Part shown: positions 1-5,215 of the stretch, in pieces
How positions within the stretch are numbered: position 1 is the first letter of the stretch
How the letters are laid out: each line of letters starts with the position of its first letter
From: Clostridiales bacterium
Lineage (GTDB): Bacteria; Bacillota; Clostridia; Oscillospirales; CAG-272
DNA length: 7,185 bases
NCBI GenBank assembly: GCA_018370615.1
Contig: JAGZAC010000080.1
Location: forward strand, 1 to 7,185
Direction: 5' to 3'
Translations under genes and position numbers: made by a program
The notes under the pieces: model-generated
What the model was told of the DNA's origin: nothing
The model's input: only the letters and a program-made list of their open reading frames with translations
Database searches by the model: none

Positions 1-177
1 TCAGACTCCGCTTGCGCGGAGCCAGCTCCCTTTACACAAGGGAGCCTTAAAGATAAAAATTTATATCGACATGCCCCCGGAGTTGCTACGCAACTCCCCA
101 CAAGGGAGCCTACACCAGACCTAAGCCTCCCCTGTGTAAGGGGAGGTGGCTCGCCAAAGGCGAGTCGGAGGGGTTGT
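1..177. repeat. Hairpin repeat island A (MITE-like, left end cut by window edge)
   Basis: Composite palindromic repeat with a full sister copy at 1825-2003; the two share 39 identical bases (23-61 and 1851-1889). It has an inverted left module and a direct right module. Left module: variable hairpin CTCCGC/GCGGAG (6-11/16-21), then stem GCTCCCTT/AAGGGAGC (25-32/38-45, loop TACAC). A central perfect stem GGAGTTGC/GCAACTCC (79-86/90-97) follows. Right module: CCTCCCCT/AGGGGAGG (126-133/139-146, loop GTGTA), variable hairpin CTCGCC-AAA-GGCGAG (150-164), and the tail GGAGGGGTTGT ending at 177. It lies just past the methyltransferase stop codon and may act as a 3' end or terminator structure for that gene, but there is no U-tract. 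I see no coding potential; reading frames through it encode only repeat-derived peptides. By comparison with copy B, about 10 bases of the left end should lie outside the window. Confidence 0.85.
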
Positions 178-189
178 ATAATAAAATTT

Positions 190-1287
190 TTACTCCGGTA
201 CCACATACAGCGTCAAGTCCCACGCTGGGACACAAGGCGGCCTGCGTAGATAAAACTTTGCATCTGGATACAGATCCCGCAGCATTCCAGGCAATACAAA
301 CAAATCTTCTGTACGATGATATAGTGATACTGCCAGCGCAGGCCGGCAAGTGCGGATCGTCTCCCCCGCCCCACGAATCGACTGTGCTTCTTCTCCTTCT
401 ACGTCTAGCTTAATCAAATCTACTCTGTTTTCTCCGGAAAGTAAAGTATCTATCGTACAGCACGGAATCGTCTGACTTCTGATTCTGCGTTTCGCCCGCC
501 CGCCGGCGTTTTCCCCGGCTCCGCTGGCACGGCTTCCACAGGAGACAAATTCCATTTCCCCATTCTGTGCACCCACTGCAGCGTGAACCGGACGGATACG
601 GCACCGCACTTCCTCGTCCGCAAAGCGACATAGCTTCTGATAGGTTTTGGGATCCGGCTCTACTGCCAGGATTTGCGTCGGATGTAAAGCATCCGCAAAA
701 ATTTTTGCGCTGTCTCCCGTATATGCGCCACAATCTAGTATAGTACGGAATTTCCTTTGTCCCAGCAGTGATGCCAGACTGTCCGACATATTTTCTGTTT
801 TTGCCAAATAAACGGGCTCCCCTGTAAGCCGAAAGGCGATCATATCCTCAAACAACTCCCGGGAAAAATCATCTGACAAAAGATGATACGTTTCCCTCAA
901 CTGCGGCAAATGTGCCTCATAATAAGCAAAATCAAAAAGCTCTCCGCCAAACTGGGGAACTTCCGGAATTCTTAATGTATGGCGCCGCCCCACTTCTTCG
1001 ATTTTCTCCCACACACTAGGCAGGGTGGTCCCAAAAGCAAGCAATACGATGAAATCTTCCCCATTGGCCGCCTCAATGTCTCCTAGTGACTGCACGGGCA
1101 TCCCACGAAAGCTCCTGCTGCGTACGAAGCCATCGCTGGCAAATATACCTGCTATGGGAATGTTAAATTTTATGCAAACGTCTAAAATCTTGTCTGCCCC
1201 GTTGCCGGTACCATACAAAAAAATAGGGCACCGCTCCCGGGCCAGTTGCTGCCACAGGCAGTCATCTTCTGTATATATTCGTTTCAT
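190..1287 (-). CDS. FkbM-family SAM-dependent methyltransferase with N-terminal Rossmann-like domain
   Basis: 365 aa, probably a cytosolic O-methyltransferase for a sugar, glycan or secondary-metabolite hydroxyl; the substrate cannot be read from sequence. The C-terminal FkbM domain (about 180-362) shows the SAM-binding loop ILDCGAYTGDSA (183-194), the acidic ribose-binding strand AVEPDP (208-213), IDTLL (279-283), DLIKLDVEGEE (290-300) and the late strand ALAVSLYHR (317-325), all typical of FkbM proteins. The N-terminal 110 residues carry a GTGNGADK turn (26-33) after a hydrophobic strand and look like a nucleotide-sugar or Rossmann-type fold, a fusion I recall from other Firmicutes FkbM proteins. 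No signal peptide or membrane segment is seen. The ATG at 1287 follows AGAAGG by 10 nt and a candidate promoter at 1324-1352. The gene is monocistronic, divergent from the HIT gene, and its 3' end abuts repeat island A. Family assignment is firm; role is open. Confidence 0.9.
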   Translation of the reverse strand: MKRIYTEDDCLWQQLARERCPIFLYGTGNGADKILDVCIKFNIPIAGIFASDGFVRSRSFRGMPVQSLGDIEAANGEDFIVLLAFGTTLPSVWEKIEEVGRRHTLRIPEVPQFGGELFDFAYYEAHLPQLRETYHLLSDDFSRELFEDMIAFRLTGEPVYLAKTENMSDSLASLLGQRKFRTILDCGAYTGDSAKIFADALHPTQILAVEPDPKTYQKLCRFADEEVRCRIRPVHAAVGAQNGEMEFVSCGSRASGAGENAGGRAKRRIRSQTIPCCTIDTLLSGENRVDLIKLDVEGEEAQSIRGAGETIRTCRPALAVSLYHRTEDLFVLPGMLRDLYPDAKFYLRRPPCVPAWDLTLYVVPE

Positions 1288-1302
1288 GTTCTTTCAGCCT
1301 TC

Positions 1303-1331
1303 TTGCATTTTTTATGATTGCATGTTATACT
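1303..1331 (+). promoter_or_regulatory. Candidate extended -10 sigma-A promoter of the HIT gene
   Basis: TTGCAT (1303-1308), a 17-bp spacer and TATACT (1326-1331), with an extended -10 TG at 1323-1324. Predicted start is near 1338, giving a short leader in which GGAGG (1343-1347) sits 7 nt before the ATG at 1355. The -10 core is shared with the minus-strand promoter of the methyltransferase. Confidence 0.65.
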
Positions 1332-1352
1332 GAGACAAAAATGGAGGTACAA
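1324..1352 (-). promoter_or_regulatory. Candidate sigma-A promoter of the methyltransferase
   Basis: On the minus strand, TTGTAC (1352-1347) and TATAAC (1329-1324) are separated by 17 bp. A start near 1317 would give a leader of about 30 nt. The -10 box overlaps the oppositely facing -10 box of the HIT promoter, and the -35 box abuts the HIT ribosome binding site. Assigned by consensus match only. Confidence 0.55.
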
Positions 1353-1354
1353 TT

Positions 1355-1696
1355 ATGGACTGTTTGTTTTGTAAAATCGTCAACGGTGAAATCCCGTCTA
1401 AAAAAGTATATGAGGACGATATGATTTTTGCATTTCACGACATCAACCCCATGGCTCCGGTGCATATCTTAATCATCCCCAAAGCGCATATTGCATCCTC
1501 TATGGATGATATTACACCGGAAAACAGCAAATATGTGGCAAGGATTTTTGAAAAAATCCCCGCCATTGCAAAGGATGCAGGCCTGACCGGCGGATACCGC
1601 GTGATTGCAAACTGCGGCCCGGACGCGGATCAGACGGTAATGCACCTGCACTTTCACCTGCTGGGCGGGAAAAAGCTCTCCGCAGATTTAGGTTGA
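1355..1696 (+). CDS. hinT: HIT family (histidine triad, HinT-like) nucleotide hydrolase
   Basis: 113 aa, the usual size for bacterial HinT. HinT proteins are small homodimeric cytosolic enzymes that hydrolyse purine nucleoside phosphoramidates and acyl-adenylates. The triad HLHFHLLGG is at 97-105; by analogy with characterised HinT proteins the middle His99 is the nucleophile that becomes adenylylated. The N-terminal CLFCKIVNGEIPS (3-15) has the Cys-x-x-Cys pair seen in many zinc-containing HIT proteins, and PKAH (42-45) supplies the conserved upstream His. The segment NCGPDADQTV (86-95) has Asp92 where family members usually have Gly in 'AGQ(T/S)V'. GGAGG at 1343-1347 fixes the start at 1355. 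It is monocistronic, divergent from the methyltransferase and convergent with aspartokinase. The physiological substrate is unknown, as for most bacterial members. The symbol rests on family likeness. Confidence 0.93.
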   Translation: MDCLFCKIVNGEIPSKKVYEDDMIFAFHDINPMAPVHILIIPKAHIASSMDDITPENSKYVARIFEKIPAIAKDAGLTGGYRVIANCGPDADQTVMHLHFHLLGGKKLSADLG

Positions 1697-1716
1697 TAAA
1701 TCCAAAAAGTATACAT

Positions 1717-1819
1717 GTAGGAAGTGGCACGGCCCAGCCGCGACGGATGGGGACTTCCTTATTTTCAGCCTCCCCCGGGAGGGACGATGACTCGCCATAT
1801 GCGCGAGTCGGAGGGCTGT
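1717..1819 (+). repeat. Two decayed direct-orientation repeat modules
   Basis: Remnant 1 (1717-1752) keeps the 'GGAAGTGGC-variable hairpin-GACGGATGGGG' layout. Remnant 2 (1768-1819) has a collapsed first stem, CCTCCC-CC-GGGAGG (1769-1782), and an intact variable hairpin, CTCGC-CATATGC-GCGAG, followed by TCGGAGGGCTGT. Both lie directly before intact copy B, so the junction has collected several copies in series or was formed by nested insertion. Confidence 0.65.
1719..1765 (+). terminator. Possible intrinsic terminator of the HIT gene, built from a decayed repeat module
   Basis: Outer stem AGGAAGT (1719-1725) pairs with ACTTCCT (1753-1759) and is followed by TATTTT (1760-1765). An inner hairpin CGGC-CCA-GCCG lies at 1730-1740. 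It sits 22 nt after the HIT stop codon. The interior (GGCACGGC...GACGGATGGGG) is recognisably a decayed copy of the repeat's second hairpin, so a repeat remnant may have become the terminator. The long interior loop weakens the call. Confidence 0.4.
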
Positions 1820-1824
1820 AACAG

Positions 1825-2003
1825 ACAATCCCTCAGTCTGCTAACGCAGACAGCTCCCTTTACACAAGGGAGCCTTAAAGATAAAAATTGTCTCGACATG
1901 CCCACGGAGTTGCTGCGCATCTCCCCCACAAGGGAGCCTGCACCATCCAAGCCTCCCCTGTGCAAGGGGAGGTGGCACGGCGGAGCCGTGACGGAGGGGT
2001 TGT
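1825..2003. repeat. Hairpin repeat island B (complete MITE-like copy, 179 bp)
   Basis: Ends are imperfect inverted repeats: ACAATCCCTCAGTC at the left, and a right end whose reverse complement is ACAACCCCTCCGTC (12 of 14 match). Left module: variable hairpin GTCTGC-TAAC-GCAGAC (1836-1851), then GCTCCCTT/AAGGGAGC (1853-1860/1866-1873, loop TACAC). Centre: GGAGTTGC/GCATCTCC (1906-1913/1917-1924), with one mismatch where copy A is perfect. Right module: CCTCCCCT/AGGGGAGG (1952-1959/1965-1972, loop GTGCA), variable hairpin CACGGC-GGA-GCCGTG (1976-1990), tail GGAGGGGTTGT. No transposase is encoded, so movement in trans is an inference. No convincing target-site duplication is visible. Confidence 0.85.
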
Positions 2004-2032
2004 ATGACAAACTCCCCTCCCCACAACGCAAT

Positions 2033-2065
2033 CCACCCAATGAAAACAAAGTTTTCATTGGGTGG
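2033..2065 (-). terminator. Perfect 15-bp terminator-like hairpin after aspartokinase
   Basis: CCACCCAATGAAAAC (2033-2047) pairs perfectly with GTTTTCATTGGGTGG (2051-2065) around a 3-nt loop (AAA on the plus strand). It begins 4 nt past the aspartokinase stop codon on the minus strand. There is no U-tract on either strand, so termination may be U-tract independent, or the hairpin may protect the 3' end. Being symmetric and set between convergent genes, it may act in both directions. Confidence 0.75.
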
Positions 2066-2069
2066 TATT

Positions 2070-3398
2070 TTATTGAGGTACAAACTCCTCGTAAATCGCA
2101 TGCAGCGCTCTTTCAAAGTCCGCTTCGTTCACACCGATAATAATACTGATTTCACTGGAGCCCTGGTCAATCATACGAATGTTAATGTCTGCTTCCGCAA
2201 TAGCTCGGAACACCCGGGCCGCCGTTCCTTTGGCACGGACCATGCCCCGTCCCACTACGGCAATCAATGCAATGCCGTCCTCAAAGGAAATCGCCTCCGG
2301 CTCACAAGCCTCACAGACACCGTCCAAAATGTTTTTACGGGCGTGTTCGCTCATATCGGAAGACAGGATTACCCCCATAGTATCAATTCCGGAGGGAAGA
2401 TGCTCAAAGGTCGCTCCTTCTTTTTCAATGACCTCCAGCACCCGTCTGCCAAACCCGATTTCCGTGTTCATCTGATCCTTTTCAATCTGCAGTACGGAAA
2501 AGCCTTTTTTCCCAGCAATTCCGGTAATGACCTTCTCCCGATCGTATTCGGACGTGCCGGGAACGATCATCGTTCCCGGATCCTGCGGCTTGTTGGTATT
2601 GCGGATGTTTATTGGGATCTCTGCAATGCGCACTGGGAAAATCGCATCCTCATGAAGCACGCCGGCCCCCATATAGGACAATTCCCGCAGCTCCTGATAT
2701 GTAATCACTTCGATAACGCAGGGGTCCTTTACAATCCGGGGATCTGCCATCAGGAAACCGGACACGTCTGTCCAGTTCTCATACAGTGCTGCACCGGAGG
2801 CTCTGGCTACAATGGAGCCGGTAATATCGCTGCCGCCTCTGGCAAAGGTTTTGATCGTGCCATTGGGCATGGAGCCATAAAAACCGGGAATCACCGCCCG
2901 CTCGTGGCGGGTAAGCCGATCCGACAAGATGATATTGGTTTTTTCGGCATCAAAGGTACCGTCCTCGTAAAACTTGATTACCTTTGCAGCATCCAAAAAG
3001 TCATATCCAAGCAGCTTTGCCAAAATCAATCCATTCAAATATTCACCTCGGGACGCTGCATAATCGCTTCCGGCATGATAGTGAAAGGCATTTTTGATTG
3101 CCGCAAATTCCTCCGACAAATCCAGATCCAATCCCAGGCCCCGGATAATATCCAGATAACGCTCCTCTATTTTGGTAAAAGCGTCTGTAAAATCCTCTCC
3201 TTCCGACGCCAAATGGTAACAGTGATACAGCATATCGGTAACTTTCACATCACCGTCAAACCGCTTGCCGGGCGCGGAAGGAACAGCATACCGGCGTGCA
3301 GGATCTGCGGCGATAATGCTCTGCACCTGCCGAAAATGATCTGCATCCGCAAGAGAGGAGCCGCCAAATTTTACAACCTTTACAGGGCCTGCGTTCAT
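2070..3398 (-). CDS. lysC: Aspartate kinase (monofunctional, two C-terminal ACT domains)
   Basis: 442 aa. Catalyses ATP-dependent phosphorylation of L-aspartate to 4-phospho-L-aspartate, the committed step to lysine/diaminopimelate, threonine and methionine. The amino-acid-kinase domain (about 5-285) shows KFGGSS (10-15, ATP/phosphate loop), SAPGKRFDGDVKVTD (41-55), FARGGSDITGS (185-195) and ENWTDVSGFLMADPR (207-221), which carry nucleotide and aspartate contacts in the family. Two ACT regulatory segments follow (about 295-365 and 375-442), including GRGM (383-386) and IDQGSSEISIIIGV (410-423), the effector-interface signature. Feedback by lysine and/or threonine is expected, but the effector cannot be read. 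I start at ATG 3398, 9 nt after GGAG; an upstream ATG at 3524 lies beyond the promoter and adds 42 residues unlike the family. It is monocistronic with a strong promoter and a roughly 33-nt leader. lysC is the generic symbol; the paralogue class is uncertain. Confidence 0.95.
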   Translation of the reverse strand: MNAGPVKVVKFGGSSLADADHFRQVQSIIAADPARRYAVPSAPGKRFDGDVKVTDMLYHCYHLASEGEDFTDAFTKIEERYLDIIRGLGLDLDLSEEFAAIKNAFHYHAGSDYAASRGEYLNGLILAKLLGYDFLDAAKVIKFYEDGTFDAEKTNIILSDRLTRHERAVIPGFYGSMPNGTIKTFARGGSDITGSIVARASGAALYENWTDVSGFLMADPRIVKDPCVIEVITYQELRELSYMGAGVLHEDAIFPVRIAEIPINIRNTNKPQDPGTMIVPGTSEYDREKVITGIAGKKGFSVLQIEKDQMNTEIGFGRRVLEVIEKEGATFEHLPSGIDTMGVILSSDMSEHARKNILDGVCEACEPEAISFEDGIALIAVVGRGMVRAKGTAARVFRAIAEADINIRMIDQGSSEISIIIGVNEADFERALHAIYEEFVPQ

Positions 3399-3437
3399 AA
3401 TATATAACTCCGTATTCTTTATTAATGTAGCAGTACT

Positions 3438-3466
3438 ATTATATGGGTTTTCCAAAATAAAGTCAA
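3438..3466 (-). promoter_or_regulatory. Sigma-A promoter of aspartokinase
   Basis: On the minus strand, TTGACT (3466-3461) and TATAAT (3443-3438) with an exact 17-bp spacer. Predicted start is near 3431, leaving about 33 nt before the ATG at 3398 with GGAG 9 nt ahead of it. The leader is too short for a lysine riboswitch or T-box, which argues for constitutive or protein-controlled transcription plus allosteric control. Confidence 0.85.
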
Positions 3467-3547
3467 TATGCAAAACCGACACAAACCGATACTGTTTTGC
3501 CGCCTGTGCTGTGCGCCTGACCAATAATCGAGAAGTTTTCAGAATCT

Positions 3548-3579
3548 GTCATGGACACAGCGCTGTCCGCATATATATT
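3548..3579 (+). promoter_or_regulatory. Possible sporulation-type (sigma-E-like) promoter with palindrome, upstream of sipL-like gene
   Basis: GTCATG (3548-3553) and CATATATATT (3570-3579) are spaced roughly as sigma-E -35 (TCATA-like) and -10 (CATACAAT-like) boxes. Between them lies the perfect 10-bp palindrome ACAGCGCTGT (3557-3566), also readable as hairpin GGACA/TGTCC (3553-3557/3564-3568). No good TTGACA/TATAAT pair is seen in this position. Mother-cell sigma-E control would fit a coat morphogenesis gene, but the match is loose. The rest of 3467-3547 shows nothing I can name. Confidence 0.3.
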
Positions 3580-3609
3580 TTCTGAAGAATTTGATCGGAG
3601 GTATTGTGC

Positions 3610-5151
3610 ATGGACAAACCGGGACTTTTGAAAAATGAGGAAGCGATTCTGTACTCCTCTCAATATGATCTGCCCGTCACCGGAGAAGGCGGCGGAGAAT
3701 ATACGATGCCGGATTATTATCCGGAAATTCGCCGACTGGTGAGTGTCAGCGCAAAGGCGCTGCCGGATTCCAAATTTCTCTCCGGCAATCTGCTGGAATT
3801 TGGAGGCACCATTGCTTTTTCCATTTTATACATTGGAGATGACGGGAGCCTCGTTTGCGTGCCCTACGCATGTGAATACAGCGGTAACTGTCAGCTACCC
3901 AGCGAGCCGCAGGGAGGCAGTGCGGCAATTCACGTAGAAACGGTAACGGAATCTCCGCAATGCCGAGTGCTCGCACCCCGCACCGTATCCCTGAAGACCC
4001 GGCTGCGCACCCGTATTATGGCTGACGAGGCAAATGTATATTCCTGCCGGGCCGTAGATACAGACGGAGAGCGGGTCGGAGCAGAAGACCTCAACACATT
4101 GGAAACACTGCCGGACACGGTTCATACAGTAAAACGCGGGTACGCTTCCGCCACGGGATCTGTCTCCGGGGAACTTCGCGAGCGGGCAGGCACCAAGCCG
4201 ATTTCCTGTGACGGTACAGTAAATGTCACAGATGCAACTGCACAAAAAGACGCCATTCATGTAAAAGGTGACATCTGCATCCGTTGTTTGGCCCTTGCTC
4301 CGGATGGATTGTATACCGTTTTGCGGGGATGCATTCCCTTTGAAGAAGTGATGCCTGCAGAAGGTGCAGAGGAAGGGGACGCCGTAACCGCATGGGGACG
4401 GGTAGCCTCCGTTTCCATCCAAGCAGACGAAGAGACCGGTGCAATCCGCACGGAAGCGGAATATGATCTAAACGGTCTGTGGTCCAGGACCACAGACGTG
4501 CCGGTGACACAGGATATATATTCTACGGAATACGACCTGGAAGCAAAGCACAGCGACTATAATGTACTGAGTCTTCTCTGCTGTACAAACGGCACTTTAA
4601 GTCTCAGTGGCAGCGGCCAGCGTCAGTCGAGGGCAGGTGCAAACGATTACCTGATCGACATCAGCGCACAGCCCACGATGGAAAAAGTAGAATGCAAGGA
4701 TCACAAGCTCTTGTTTAGCGGCAACTGCAATATGAAAGCACTGATCGCATCCGAGGGAGATGTGATAAGTGAAGAGTTTTCGATTCCCATAAAATATGAG
4801 CTGCGCGCCGGAGAAGATGTGGCGCCGCAGGATATTGTCTGGCAGGGAATCTGCAGCGTTTCGGATACCTCCGGCAGGCTGGAGGGCGACCGCATTCATG
4901 CCGCAGTAGAACTTTCTATCGCAGCAAACGCGGTGAAGAAAACCCAGCACAGTCCTGTGACAGAAGCAATTCTGGATAAATACGCAAAACGGGATGCAAA
5001 TGGTTCCTGTATTCGAATCTGCTTCCCAGAGGCAGGACAGCGTGTGTGGGAAATTGCCAAACGCTGCAGCGCCAATGGCGCAGAAGTAGAACGAATCAAC
5101 AAAACCCAGCGGGACGCCGTATGCGATGGTAAACCACTGATTATTAAATAA
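3610..5151 (+). CDS. sipL: SipL-like spore coat morphogenesis protein (SPOCS/DUF3794 repeats plus LysM-like domain)
   Basis: 513 aa, close to Clostridioides difficile SipL (about 520 aa), which binds the coat ATPase SpoIVA and localises the basal coat layer around the forespore; it is the clostridial functional counterpart of SpoVID. The N-terminus (MDKPGLLKNEEAILYSSQY) leads into a first SPOCS-type segment (about 36-95: PEIRRLVSVSAKA, FGGTIAFSILYIGDDGSLVC). A second lies at about 195-260 and a third at about 355-440 (KVECKDHKLLFSGNCNMKAL). The C-terminal 45 residues are LysM-like (IRICFPEAGQRVWEIAKRC, then INKTQRD and PLIIK). No signal peptide or membrane segment is present, as expected for a mother-cell cytosolic protein. 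I start at ATG 3610 because GGAGG (3597-3601) is 8 nt away; TTG 3604 is too close. Monocistronic, divergent from aspartokinase and ended by the 5176-5206 hairpin. SpoIVA is not in the window. Confidence 0.85.
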   Translation: MDKPGLLKNEEAILYSSQYDLPVTGEGGGEYTMPDYYPEIRRLVSVSAKALPDSKFLSGNLLEFGGTIAFSILYIGDDGSLVCVPYACEYSGNCQLPSEPQGGSAAIHVETVTESPQCRVLAPRTVSLKTRLRTRIMADEANVYSCRAVDTDGERVGAEDLNTLETLPDTVHTVKRGYASATGSVSGELRERAGTKPISCDGTVNVTDATAQKDAIHVKGDICIRCLALAPDGLYTVLRGCIPFEEVMPAEGAEEGDAVTAWGRVASVSIQADEETGAIRTEAEYDLNGLWSRTTDVPVTQDIYSTEYDLEAKHSDYNVLSLLCCTNGTLSLSGSGQRQSRAGANDYLIDISAQPTMEKVECKDHKLLFSGNCNMKALIASEGDVISEEFSIPIKYELRAGEDVAPQDIVWQGICSVSDTSGRLEGDRIHAAVELSIAANAVKKTQHSPVTEAILDKYAKRDANGSCIRICFPEAGQRVWEIAKRCSANGAEVERINKTQRDAVCDGKPLIIK

Positions 5152-5175
5152 CTTTTTTAAACCGTAATGCAAATT

Positions 5176-5206
5176 AATCCCCCGTCAACTTTGTTGACGG
5201 GGGATT
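5176..5206 (+). terminator. Perfect 14-bp terminator-like hairpin after sipL-like gene
   Basis: AATCCCCCGTCAAC (5176-5189) pairs perfectly with GTTGACGGGGGATT (5193-5206) around a TTT loop, 24 nt after the stop codon. Only scattered Ts follow (GTCATTGTT) rather than a U-run. Its apex AACTTTGTT is identical, in the sense strand of the gene, to that of the hairpin after aspartokinase. Confidence 0.8.
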
Positions 5207-5215
5207 GTCATTGTT

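Noticed and set aside
1724..2140. Open frames across repeat island B on both strands
   Set aside because: Their peptides are translations of the repeat itself and recur at islands A and C; no ribosome sites support them.
2004..3407. Long plus-strand open frame opposite aspartokinase
   Set aside because: It is antisense to a gene with clear catalytic motifs, starts in repeat and terminator sequence, lacks a ribosome site and has low-complexity unrecognisable translation.
3399..3437. Lysine riboswitch or T-box ahead of aspartokinase
   Set aside because: The leader from the strong promoter is about 33 nt, far too short, and no such fold is visible.
3471..3499. Inverted repeat CAAAAC/GTTTTG upstream of the aspartokinase promoter
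   Set aside because: Six bp with a 17-nt loop is expected by chance; no other copies seen.
3399..3524. Upstream start (3524) for aspartokinase
   Set aside because: The promoter at 3438-3466 lies inside this extension, the added 42 residues are unlike the family, and ATG 3398 has a good ribosome site.
3604..3609. TTG start two codons before the sipL-like ATG
   Set aside because: It is only 2 nt from GGAGG; ATG 3610 has the proper 8-nt spacing.
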